Made by a program: the position numbers and the translations under genes
Shown here: one piece after another, positions 17,779-25,565 of the stretch
Layout: every line of letters starts with the position of its first letter
How positions within the stretch are numbered: position 1 is the stretch's first letter
Source: Mailhella massiliensis
GTDB lineage: Bacteria; Desulfobacterota; Desulfovibrionia; Desulfovibrionales; Desulfovibrionaceae
Direction of reading: 5' to 3'
DNA length: 40,533 nucleotides
NCBI RefSeq assembly: GCF_020741395.1
Contig: NZ_DYZA01000024.1
Coordinates: 1-40,533 of the forward strand
Notes under the pieces: generated by a model
What the model saw: only the letters and a program-made list of their open reading frames with translations
What the model was told of the DNA's origin: nothing
Databases searched by the model: none

Positions 17779-17808
17779 GGAAACGCCGCCGGGAAAAGCC
17801 CGGCGGCG
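17779..17808 (-). terminator. Terminator-like hairpin behind the rhodanese gene
   Basis: CGCCGCCGGG (17784-17793) and CCCGGCGGCG (17799-17808) form a perfect 10-bp stem with a 5-nt loop, 76 nt beyond the rhodanese stop codon. On the minus strand only three T follow, so termination may be partial. It separates the rhodanese gene from the autotransporter remnant. Confidence 0.5.
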
Positions 17809-17884
17809 GTGTGGGAGAAAGGAGGCTCAGGCAGGCCTGCGCGTGATGCGCCGCGCAGAAGGCCGCCGTTCAGCGCCCTGCTTT

Positions 17885-18286
17885 TCAACGATGAAAATGC
17901 GGTTCGCCGGCCTTGTAATCGGTATAGCCTTCGAGATACCACACCTCTTCCATGTTCCTGCCGGCACGGGCAAGGATATCGAAGGCCGCAGCCGCGCGTC
18001 TGCCGGAGCGGCAGAGGATGAGCACGGGCTTTTCTTCAGGGATATCATCCGCGCGGGAGGCGAGTTCTTCCAGAGGAATGAGCAGCGCGCCTTCCGCATG
18101 CCCTTCGGCAAATTCCCCGGGGGTACGCACGTCGAGAATTACGAGATCATCCTGAAGATTCTGCACTACTTCCGTGGCCTCGGCGGGGCTGAGCCTGCCC
18201 GGTTCGGGCAGCTCCCAGGCAAGGCAGGGGGTAGCAAGAAGCGTGAGGCAGAGCAGGACGGTTGCACAAAGGCGGGAAAGGGACAT
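17885..18286 (-). CDS. Exported single-domain rhodanese-like protein
   Basis: Rhodanese-fold sulfurtransferase of 133 residues with a signal peptide (residues 1-23, MSLSRLCATVLLCLTLLATPCLA), so the mature protein should be periplasmic, as for PspE-type rhodaneses. The family landmarks are LDVRTPGEFAEGHAEGALLIPL near 51-72 and the active-site loop CRSGRRA with the cysteine persulfide residue at C92. The end LEGYTDYKAGEP is also typical. The ATG at 18286 has AAGGAG five bases upstream. The gene stands alone between the autotransporter remnant and a long gene-free stretch. In sulfur-metabolising anaerobes a role in periplasmic sulfane-sulfur transfer is possible, but that is inference. Confidence 0.9.
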   Translation of the reverse strand: MSLSRLCATVLLCLTLLATPCLAWELPEPGRLSPAEATEVVQNLQDDLVILDVRTPGEFAEGHAEGALLIPLEELASRADDIPEEKPVLILCRSGRRAAAAFDILARAGRNMEEVWYLEGYTDYKAGEPHFHR

Positions 18287-18295
18287 AAAAACTCC

Positions 18296-18356
18296 TTAAA
18301 AAGCAGCAACAGGACAGTTGCTTCCTTGCAGCGCCATGTTACTTTAAAAAGCAGCA
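18296..18356. repeat. Exact 13-bp direct repeat upstream of the rhodanese gene
   Basis: TTAAAAAGCAGCA occurs at 18296-18308 and again at 18344-18356, 48 bp apart. The first copy touches the rhodanese ribosome-binding site and the second lies in its leader or promoter region. A-rich repeats spaced by close to five helical turns could bind a regulator, or be a chance duplication. Confidence 0.5.
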
Positions 18357-19593
18357 CGCGCCGTAATGACAATACTTTCACCATCGGGAAAGACGCCTTG
18401 GGCCGGAAATCCTGTATGCCGGATATTGTGCACAAGCGCAAGCCTCAAAAATACGGCATTAATATGTATTTTTTCTGATTTTCCTTGTGGAGAGCGGATT
18501 TTTACGTTTGTAACGATTTCTTTCAACGGGTATACCGTCGTCATGGCGGTTTTGCGCGTGCTCCGGAGGGCGTTGCGGCATCCTTGCGCCGCGTGGGAGA
18601 GCAACATTCGGGCGGAAAAACGGGCGGCCTTTGCGCTGTTCCCGCCGGGCGAAGAGCTGCCCGGCGCACAGAAGGGGCGCTTCGGCGCGGAACGCGGCAG
18701 GGCTTTTCCCGGCTTTTATCAGCGAAGCTGCGGACGCGCACCGTGGCGGCAAAAAAGTGGAGCGCGGCTCCTTGCGCTGGGCGCAATCCTGCGGGTTCTC
18801 TGCGGCTCCCTTTGTGCGCGATCACGTCGGCGGCAGGGCGGGTTGCCCCGGCGAGTCGTCCTTTTCCTGGCCGGACGGGGGATTTCGGGAAGGGCGCGGC
18901 AGGGCAGAAGGCTCGGTGTGGTGGTCCTGTCTGCGCGGGGAGAGGTCTGCGGGGCTCCCCGGGGGCAGAAAGCCCTCCCCGTATGGCCGGTACTTTCTCT
19001 TGCGCGCCTGTAAGATTCTCTTGCTTCCCGGACAGGCGCATGTGCGGTCTGGCCTCAGTATTTGTGCAGGCGGCCCGTAAACGGGCTTTAGGCCCACGGG
19101 ATGCGCAACGCCCGCCAGGCATATCTTCGGCCGGAGGATGCCCGATGCCCAGATATTTTTGCCTTGTTCCTGCCCCGTATCCATTGAGTAAATACCGCGC
19201 AGAGTTTGAGAGGGCCATGTCGCAGCTCTCCGGACGGCCCGCACGGCATCAGGCTGCTCTTCCCTGAAATCGACGATACACATATCTTCGGCGGTATTTC
19301 CGGCAAGATAGGGATATGGCCGGGGCAACATTGCGCCTTCGTTCTCCTTGCCCCTTCCAAGTGTTCACCATATTTCGTCGGCCGCCTTTTTCTTCCCGCC
19401 TTGGAAAAGCTGCCTGCGATATTTCGGGGCAAAAGCCCTGTGCTTGTTTTCTTGCCTGTGCGCTGAAGTTCCCCGAGGCATCCTTTTGATCGGCCCGGGG
19501 CGCCGTTGCCGGGCCCTTTCTCAGAAATCAGAAGGAGTTTTTCATCACATGGGACACTATGGTTTTCCCCCTGAGAACGGCCGGGCTCCAATC
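18357..19593. other. About 1.2 kb without a supported gene
   Basis: Open frames exist on both strands, the longest (plus strand, about 18485-19267) coding for 260 residues. Their translations are rich in Arg, Gly, Ala and Pro, lack any motif I recognise, and are interrupted relative to one another, as expected for non-coding GC-rich DNA or a badly decayed gene. An AT-rich patch at about 18440-18540 could hold a promoter. Near 19521-19550 a plus-strand AGAAGGAG precedes an ATG at 19550, but that frame runs straight into the antisense of ftsZ. No tRNA or known structural RNA was recognised. Confidence 0.5.
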
Positions 19594-19624
19594 AGAAAAG
19601 CCCCCGGCATTGTGCCGGGGGCTT
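19594..19624 (-). terminator. Terminator of the dcw cluster, behind ftsZ
   Basis: AAGCCCCCGGCA (19598-19609) and TGCCGGGGGCTT (19613-19624) make a perfect 12-bp stem with a 3-nt loop. On the minus strand it starts 5 nt past the ftsZ stop codon and ends in TTTTC. This is the strongest terminator in the window and marks the end of the division cluster. Confidence 0.85.
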
Positions 19625-19629
19625 GGGGA

Positions 19630-20886
19630 TCAATGGTTCTGCTTGCGCAGGTAGGCGGGGCTGTCGTCTTCCTCTATGGTGAAATCCTCCGCCGGTTCCT
19701 GATACTGTTTCGCCCGTTCCTGGTAGCGCAGGTAGGCGGGGGTGTCGGTATCGTCCTGCGGATAGTCGCTGGGCAGTCTGTACCGGGACAGGATGACGGT
19801 CGGGTCGCGATGGCGGTTCTGCCGGGAATAGCCCTGCACTACCGGCGGGACATTCGCTTCGTTGCGCCCTTCGTTCATGGTTACCACGGTGCCCGTGGCC
19901 TTGGCGGGCTTTTCCGTCGCCGGTTCTATGCCCGTGGCGATGACCGTGATGCGGATCTCCTCGCTGCAGCTCTCGTCCAAAGACATGGCCACCACGATTT
20001 CCGGGTCTTCCCCGTTGGCCCCGCGCGCGGCTTCTTCGATGTAGGAGGCGGCGGTGCTGAACTCGTCCATGCCGAGGTCTTCATTGGCCGTAATGTTGAC
20101 GAGCATGGCCTTGCAGCCCGTGATGGAGAGGTCTTCCAGCAGGGGGCTCGTAATGGCGCGCTTCGCGGCGTCGAGGGCGCGGTTGTCGCCCGAGGCGCGG
20201 CCTTCGCCCATGAGCGCCATGCCCTGGCGGCTCATGACGGTGCGCACGTCCGCAAAGTCGGCGTTGATGAGGCCGGGCTTGGTGATGAGGTCGGTCACGC
20301 CGCGCACTGCGTCGTAGAGCACGTCGTCGGCCTTCTTCAGCATTTCCGTAACCTTGGCGTTCTTGGGCGCAATGGCGAGAAGGCGGTCGTTGGGAATGAT
20401 GACGAGGCTGTCCACATGCTGCTTGAGTTCCTCAATGCCCTTGAGAGCCGCCTTCATGCGCTTTTCGCCTTCAAAGCGGAAGGGCTTCGTGACTACGCCC
20501 ACGGTGAGCACGCCCTTTTCCTTGGCCACCTTGGCAATGACCGGGGCCGCACCCGTGCCCGTGCCGCCGCCCATACCCGCCGTGACGAAGACCATGTCCG
20601 CCCCGTCCACGGCGCGGCGAATGTCTTCCACGCTCTCTTCCGCCGCCGCCTGGCCCACCTCGGGCTTCGCGCCCGCGCCGAGGCCGCGCGTCAGTTCCTT
20701 GCCGAGCTGTATGTGTTCTTCGGCAAGGGAACGGGAAAGCGCCTGCATGTCGGTGTTGGCGCAGATGAAGGATACGCCCTCCAGGCGGGAGTTGATCATG
20801 TTCTGCACGGCGTTGCCGCCGCCCCCGCCCACGCCGATGACTTTGATTTTTGCGGCCTGTTCCGTATCGGGAACCATATCGTCCAT
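19630..20886 (-). CDS. ftsZ: Cell division protein FtsZ with two C-terminal peptide motifs
   Basis: Tubulin-like GTPase that forms the Z ring at mid-cell, 418 residues. The N-terminal part has KVIGVGGGGGNAVQNM, ICANTDMQAL, the tubulin signature GGGTGTGAAP near 105-114, and the T7 loop NADFADVR. The globular part ends around residue 320, followed by a variable linker. The C-terminal conserved peptide, which binds FtsA and other partners, occurs twice: DTPAYLRYQ (P383-R387) and, 27 residues on, DSPAYLRKQ (P410-R414) at the very end. Most FtsZ proteins have one. The start is the ATG at 20886 with GGAG nine bases upstream; an internal ATG three codons later is possible. It follows ftsA by 34 nt and is followed by a strong terminator. 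Confidence 0.98.
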   Translation of the reverse strand: MDDMVPDTEQAAKIKVIGVGGGGGNAVQNMINSRLEGVSFICANTDMQALSRSLAEEHIQLGKELTRGLGAGAKPEVGQAAAEESVEDIRRAVDGADMVFVTAGMGGGTGTGAAPVIAKVAKEKGVLTVGVVTKPFRFEGEKRMKAALKGIEELKQHVDSLVIIPNDRLLAIAPKNAKVTEMLKKADDVLYDAVRGVTDLITKPGLINADFADVRTVMSRQGMALMGEGRASGDNRALDAAKRAITSPLLEDLSITGCKAMLVNITANEDLGMDEFSTAASYIEEAARGANGEDPEIVVAMSLDESCSEEIRITVIATGIEPATEKPAKATGTVVTMNEGRNEANVPPVVQGYSRQNRHRDPTVILSRYRLPSDYPQDDTDTPAYLRYQERAKQYQEPAEDFTIEEDDSPAYLRKQNH

Positions 20887-20920
20887 AGTTCTGTGCTCCG
20901 GGTATTCTACATGAATTGAT

Positions 20921-22171
20921 TTAACGGATATCGCCGAACCAGCGCTTCATGCGTTCCCACACTCCGTGGAACATGCTGGATTCGGCGGCGGAGGAGGGCG
21001 CATTGGCAAAACGCGTGGGCGCTTCCTCGCTTTCTTTTTCCGCTCCATAGAAAAGCAGGCCCACGGCCGTGGCGAACTTGGGATTGTTGATCACGTCCTT
21101 GAGGCCGCCCACGTTGCGGGGATAGCCCAGGCGCGTGGGCAGCTGGAAGATTTCCTCCGCCAGTTCTGCGCAACCCGGGATGAGGGCCGCGCCGCCCGTG
21201 AGCACCACGCCCGCGCCAAGCTGACGCTTCAGCCCGGAATGTTCAAGTTCCTGATACACCAGCGCAAGGATTTCTTCCATGCGGGGCTCGCAGATTTCGG
21301 CCAGCACGCGGCGCTCCACCGTGCGCGAGGGCCGGCCGCCCACCCCGGGCACCTCGATGGTCTCTTCAGGGCGGACCATGTCGGTGAGGGCGCAGCCGTA
21401 TTTGATTTTTATCCTGTCGGCCGCGGATATGGAGGTGCGCAGGCCGAAGGCTATGTCGCTTGTCAGATTGTGGCCTCCGAGGGCCACAGCTCCCGTATGC
21501 TTTATGGCATTGTTGACGAATATGGCGATATCGCTCGTGCCGCCGCCTATGTCCACTATGGCGACGCCTATCTCCCGCTCCTCCTCCGTGAGGATGGACT
21601 TGGAGGAGGCCAGAGATTCCAGCACTATGTCGGAAACGTCGAGGTCGCTCCTGTTGCAGGAGCGGATGATGTTCTGCGCCGAAGTCACGGCGCCCGTCAC
21701 GATATGCACGTTGGCTTCAAGGCGCACGCCCGACATGCCGATGGGATTGGCTATGCCGCGCTGCTCGTCCACAATGTAGCCCTGGGGCAGGATGTGTATC
21801 ACTTCCCTGTCCATGGGAATGGCCACGGCCTTGGCCGCGTCGAGCACTCTTTCCACGTCGTGCTGCGTCACCTCGCCGCCGCCCTTTATGGCGATGACGC
21901 CGTGGCTGTTCACGCCCTTGATGTGGCTGCCCGCGATGCCCGCATACACCGACTTGATCTCGCAGCCCGCCATGAGCTCGGCTTCTTCCACCGCCTTGCG
22001 GATGGACTGCACGGTCTGATCGATGTTGACGACCACGCCCTTGCGCAGGCCGTTGGAGGGACTTGTGCCTATCCCGATGATATCTATTCCGTTTTCGGAG
22101 GGTTCGCCGACAACGGCGCAGATTTTTGTCGTGCCTATGTCAAGGCCGACGATGAGTTCGGATTTTGGCAT
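20921..22171 (-). CDS. ftsA: Cell division protein FtsA
   Basis: Actin-like ATPase that tethers FtsZ to the membrane, 416 residues. The phosphate-1 motif is GLDIGTTKICAVVGE near residues 9-23 and phosphate-2 is VDIGGGTSDIAIF near 204-216; the 1C domain lies between. VVLTGGAALIPG near 322-333 is the adenosine motif. The last residues, GVWERMKRWFGDIR, form the amphipathic membrane-targeting helix. The ATG at 22171 has GGGGAG upstream; a longer open frame with 29 more residues lacks a site and is not part of the family. A spacer of 183 nt separates it from ftsQ, one of the two large gaps in the cluster, so it may have its own promoter. Confidence 0.97.
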   Translation of the reverse strand: MPKSELIVGLDIGTTKICAVVGEPSENGIDIIGIGTSPSNGLRKGVVVNIDQTVQSIRKAVEEAELMAGCEIKSVYAGIAGSHIKGVNSHGVIAIKGGGEVTQHDVERVLDAAKAVAIPMDREVIHILPQGYIVDEQRGIANPIGMSGVRLEANVHIVTGAVTSAQNIIRSCNRSDLDVSDIVLESLASSKSILTEEEREIGVAIVDIGGGTSDIAIFVNNAIKHTGAVALGGHNLTSDIAFGLRTSISAADRIKIKYGCALTDMVRPEETIEVPGVGGRPSRTVERRVLAEICEPRMEEILALVYQELEHSGLKRQLGAGVVLTGGAALIPGCAELAEEIFQLPTRLGYPRNVGGLKDVINNPKFATAVGLLFYGAEKESEEAPTRFANAPSSAAESSMFHGVWERMKRWFGDIR

Positions 22172-22245
22172 TGTAAGCTCCCCATGCCCTGAGCATACCT
22201 GTGAAAGGAGTGCCTTGTTAATACAGACTGGAAAAAGAGCAGCAC

Positions 22246-22272
22246 AAAAATGCAGCATTGTCCAGCATTTTT
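22246..22272. promoter_or_regulatory. AT-rich hairpin in the ftsQ-ftsA spacer
   Basis: AAAAATGC (22246-22253) and GCATTTTT (22265-22272) can pair around an 11-nt loop, and AGCAT is repeated inside. It is the most AT-rich spot of the 183-bp spacer between ftsQ and ftsA. It might be a weak bidirectional terminator or part of a promoter for ftsA-ftsZ; the sequence does not decide. Confidence 0.3.
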
Positions 22273-22354
22273 TTGCCGGACAACACGCATGACTTGCTGT
22301 GCCGCAACACTCTGAAAGAACGGCTTTCCCGAGTCAGTTGGTGCTGTTCTGCCC

Positions 22355-23269
22355 CTAGCTTCCGGACTTGGTCATCCATACCTGCCCGTCCGCCGCGCGG
22401 ATGCTGGTGACCATCACGGTTTCCTTTCTTTTTTCAATGTCGGTAACGACCGAGGCGATGCGCTTCAGATTGTCCTTCCAGTTCTCCACCCCGATGCTGA
22501 GCCGCAGCCGGCGCGTTTCCCAGTAGAGCTCGAAGCCCCCGCCAGCACTCAATCGTATCCACGAAATCTGGGAAATGTCAAAGGGGAAGCCCGCATGGCG
22601 GAACTCCTCCACGAACTGCGCCACCATGGGCAGGGCGTCCTCCCCGCCCGGGCCTATCTCCAGCACCGGCAGGGAGCGGAAATTCTCCGTAGTCACGGGC
22701 GCGATGAGCCGGCCCTCGGCATTGATGTAGTAGAGCGTGTTGTCCTTGCGCGCACAGAAAAGCGGCACGCGCTCCTTGATCGTGATGTGGAAGGAGCCGG
22801 GCAGTTCCCTCTTGATGGAGACATGCTCTATCCACGGGTTGGACACCAGCTTCTGTTCTGCCTCGTGCACGTTCACAAGCAGGCTGTTCTCCCCCTTGCG
22901 TATACCGCACTCTTCCAGAATGTCCGCCGTTTTTATCTGTTTGTTTCCTTCAACGCTCACCTTTTCTATGGTGAAATAGGCGCTTGTGGTGCAGAAATTC
23001 CAGGCTTTCACCAGCCCCACGGCCGCGCCGTAGAGAAAAAGCGCCGCCACGGCCAGAAGGACGCTCCAGCGCACAAGGCGCAGAAAGCCCTTCGCGCTCA
23101 CATGGACGGAGGGCAGGTGCAGCTTCGGGGAGCGGCGCGTCTTTTTCGGCGCTTCCTTCGTTTTCCTGCGGTTTGCGCTGCTCCTGCGCTGCCGGGAGGA
23201 AGGCTCGGCCGCGCTCTTTTTTCTCTGTGCGTAGGTGTTGCGGCGGCTCTGGCGGTTCAGCAACGACAT
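22355..23269 (-). CDS. ftsQ: Cell division protein FtsQ
   Basis: Bitopic divisome protein, about 304 residues. The first 75 or so residues are a long basic cytoplasmic tail (many Arg, Lys and Ser), then one membrane helix (LVRWSVLLAVAALFLYGAAVGLV), then the POTRA domain (FTIEKVSVEGNKQIKTADILEE... IKRELPGSFHITIKERVP) and the FtsQ beta domain. The ATG at 23269 has AAGGAG eight bases upstream; an in-frame GTG at 23278 would add three residues. The gene overlaps the end of murB by 13 bases. Its job is to connect FtsL (and FtsB) with the other division proteins. Identity secure from domain order and position. Confidence 0.93.
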   Translation of the reverse strand: MSLLNRQSRRNTYAQRKKSAAEPSSRQRRSSANRRKTKEAPKKTRRSPKLHLPSVHVSAKGFLRLVRWSVLLAVAALFLYGAAVGLVKAWNFCTTSAYFTIEKVSVEGNKQIKTADILEECGIRKGENSLLVNVHEAEQKLVSNPWIEHVSIKRELPGSFHITIKERVPLFCARKDNTLYYINAEGRLIAPVTTENFRSLPVLEIGPGGEDALPMVAQFVEEFRHAGFPFDISQISWIRLSAGGGFELYWETRRLRLSIGVENWKDNLKRIASVVTDIEKRKETVMVTSIRAADGQVWMTKSGS

Positions 23270-24180
23270 GGCGGCCACTCCTTGACTTCGAGCTGAAGTT
23301 CCACGCCGAAGCGCTCGCGCACGGCGCGCTTCGCCTCACCGATGAGGAAAAGGGCGTCCTCGCTCCTGCCTGCCGCGCCGGAAGTTCTTTCATGCACGAG
23401 AAAATTCGCGTGCATGGGGGAGAAGTAGAGCGCCCCCCGCCTTTTTCCCTTCATGCCCGCCTGATCCAGGAGCCTGCCCGCAGATTCGCCTTCCGGGTTC
23501 TGGAATACGCAGCCCGCCGTGCGCTCGTGCACGGGCTGCACCGCCTTCTTGCGCAGGAAGTTCTCCTTCATGCGCCCGCGCACGGCTTCGGGCGTCGCCA
23601 GGGCAAGGGAAAGCACGGCCGAAACGCTCATGTACCAGGCGCAGGGCGCGACAAGGGAAAAGTGCCGGTAGCGCGCCCTCCAGCCTTCCGGCGAAAGCGT
23701 ATGCAGGCCCTTTTCCGGCGTGTACACGGAGAGCGAGCGCAGAAGCGGCGCCGTGCTGCATCCGTAGGCCCCGGCGTTCATGGCCACGGCCCCGCCGAGG
23801 CGTCCGGGCACGCCCACGAGGCCCTCCAGTCCGGAAAGGCCCTTCTTCGCGCACCAGGCAAGAAGCCGGGGCATGGGCATGCCCGCGCCCGCGCGGAAAA
23901 GGACGCGCCTTGCCCCGCCTTCTTCTTCCTCGCCCAAGATTTCCGGCTCCGCGTCCTTCGCGCCGAAAAGAGGCCGCAGCACGGTGACGGGCAGCTCCCC
24001 GTCGTGGATGAGCAGGTTGCTCCCGCCCCCGAGCACGCAGGGCAGCCCCCCCGTCTGAGCGAGGGCCTCCCCGAGGCGCGCACAGTCGTCGGGCTGCTCC
24101 AGCGTGATCCCGGCAAGGGCGTATCCTCCGAGGCCGAGGGTGGTGAGGGGCGCGAGGGCCGGGCGGGAAGTGATGATCAC
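23257..24180 (-). CDS. murB: UDP-N-acetylmuramate dehydrogenase MurB
   Basis: FAD-dependent reductase making UDP-N-acetylmuramate from enolpyruvyl-UDP-GlcNAc, 307 residues. FAD-binding GGGSNLLIHDG is at about 51-61, GVPGRLGGAVAMNAGAYG at 123-140, the catalytic tyrosine-arginine pair at Y171-R172, and the final catalytic glutamate near E298 (LQLEV). The residue that donates a proton is serine in E. coli (GSFFKNP); the matching place here reads AGCVFQNP, so it is cysteine C224. The start is the GTG at 24180, overlapping the murC stop as GTGA. The frame remains open far upstream inside murC, which is only a shadow. It overlaps ftsQ at its 3' end. Confidence 0.95.
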   Translation of the reverse strand: MIITSRPALAPLTTLGLGGYALAGITLEQPDDCARLGEALAQTGGLPCVLGGGSNLLIHDGELPVTVLRPLFGAKDAEPEILGEEEEGGARRVLFRAGAGMPMPRLLAWCAKKGLSGLEGLVGVPGRLGGAVAMNAGAYGCSTAPLLRSLSVYTPEKGLHTLSPEGWRARYRHFSLVAPCAWYMSVSAVLSLALATPEAVRGRMKENFLRKKAVQPVHERTAGCVFQNPEGESAGRLLDQAGMKGKRRGALYFSPMHANFLVHERTSGAAGRSEDALFLIGEAKRAVRERFGVELQLEVKEWPPCRC

Positions 24181-25562
24181 GCCATGTTCTCCAGTACCCG
24201 GGGGCCGACGGTAGTCACGCTGCCCGCGCCCTGGGTGATGAGCACGTCGCCGGGGCGGAGGTCGTCTTTGAGCGCATCCACGATTTCGTCGAAGTTCGGC
24301 TTGTAGGTTACGTCCGTCTTCGAGAACTGGCGTATGCCGAGGGCGAGGTTCACGCCGTTCACGCCCGGGATGGGCGATTCGCTCGCAGGGTAGATTTCCG
24401 TGAGGTAGAGCCTGTCCACATTCTCGAAGGTGTGGCAGAACTCCCCGAACAGCGCCTGCGTACGGGAAAAGCGGTGCGGCTGGAACACCATGACGAGGCG
24501 CCTGCCCGGGAAGACCTGGCGGGCCGTGCGTATGGTGGCCTGGATTTCCGTGGGATGATGGCCGTAGTCGTCGATGACTGTGACGCCTTCCTTTTCGCCC
24601 TTGAGCTCGAAGCGGCGGCCCACGCCGGAGAATCCGGCAAGGCCTTCCGCGCACTTTTCCGGGGAAATGCCCGCCTGAAGCGCCACGCCTATGGCCGCGA
24701 GCGCGTTCAGGATGTTGTGGCGGCCCGGCTGGGTGAGGGTGACGTTCTCAAGAAGCTTTTTTTCCTGCCCGTCGCGGTCGCGCAGCCACACATGGAAGCG
24801 GCTTGTCGCCCCACATTCCGCAATCTCGCCCCGGATGCGGCAGTCCCTGCCGAAGCCGTAGGTGAGGAACGGGCGCTTGATGCGCGGGATGAGGCGGCGC
24901 ACGCCCGGGTCGTCGGAGCAGATGATGTTCATGCCGTAGAAGGGCACCTTGTTCATGAAGGCCGCAAAGGCATCGTCTATGGCTTCCTGGCTGCCGTAGT
25001 GGTCCACATGGTCATAGTCCACGTTGGTCACCACGTTGATGATGGGGAAGAGGCAGAGGAAGGAACCGTCGGATTCGTCGGATTCCGCAATGAGGTATTC
25101 GCCCTGGCCGAGGTGCCCGTTGGAGCGGTAGGCGTTGAACAGGCCGCCGATGATGACGGTGGGGTCGAGCCCCGCAGCGTCGAAGATGGAGGCCGTGAGC
25201 GAGGTTGTGGTGGTCTTGCCGTGCGTGCCCGCCACCGCGATGCCCGTGCGCAGGCGCATGAGCTCGGCCAGCATTTCCGCGCGCGGGATGACGGGTATGC
25301 CCCGCTCCCGTGCGGCCTGCACTTCGGGGTTGTAGTCGGAGACGGCAGAGGAGCGTACCACCACCTGCGCGTCGCCCAGGTTCTCGGCCGAGTGCCCGGT
25401 GTGGATGACGGCCCCGAGAGAGCGCAGGCGTTGCACCGTCGCTCCGGTGGACAGGTCGGAACCGTGGACGCTGTAGCCTAAGTTGAGCAGTACTTCGGCA
25501 ATGCCGCTCATGCCGGAGCCGCCTATGCCTATCATGTGTATGGCACGGATTTTATTGTTCAT
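24177..25562 (-). CDS. murC: UDP-N-acetylmuramate-L-alanine ligase MurC
   Basis: ATP-dependent cytoplasmic ligase adding L-alanine to UDP-N-acetylmuramate, 461 residues, normal for the family. The N-terminal UDP-binding domain has HMIGIGGSGMSGIAE near 9-23. The ATP-binding loop is AGTHGKTTTT at 111-120, followed by IAESDESDGSFL, NVDYDHVDHYG and DDYGHHPTEI, all strongly diagnostic of MurC. The ATG at 25562 lies 3 nt after the murG stop codon; GGTGA is the likely ribosome-binding site. The stop overlaps the murB start by four bases, consistent with coupled translation of two successive enzymes. Confidence 0.98.
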   Translation of the reverse strand: MNNKIRAIHMIGIGGSGMSGIAEVLLNLGYSVHGSDLSTGATVQRLRSLGAVIHTGHSAENLGDAQVVVRSSAVSDYNPEVQAARERGIPVIPRAEMLAELMRLRTGIAVAGTHGKTTTTSLTASIFDAAGLDPTVIIGGLFNAYRSNGHLGQGEYLIAESDESDGSFLCLFPIINVVTNVDYDHVDHYGSQEAIDDAFAAFMNKVPFYGMNIICSDDPGVRRLIPRIKRPFLTYGFGRDCRIRGEIAECGATSRFHVWLRDRDGQEKKLLENVTLTQPGRHNILNALAAIGVALQAGISPEKCAEGLAGFSGVGRRFELKGEKEGVTVIDDYGHHPTEIQATIRTARQVFPGRRLVMVFQPHRFSRTQALFGEFCHTFENVDRLYLTEIYPASESPIPGVNGVNLALGIRQFSKTDVTYKPNFDEIVDALKDDLRPGDVLITQGAGSVTTVGPRVLENMA

Positions 25563-25565
25563 ATA

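Noticed and set aside
18485..19267. Possible plus-strand gene of 260 codons
   Set aside because: Low-complexity Arg/Gly/Ala/Pro-rich translation, no motif, no Shine-Dalgarno; several alternative frames are equally open.
19550..19640. Small plus-strand gene starting after AGAAGGAG
   Set aside because: The frame runs through the ftsZ terminator into antisense ftsZ, with no independent stop or motif.
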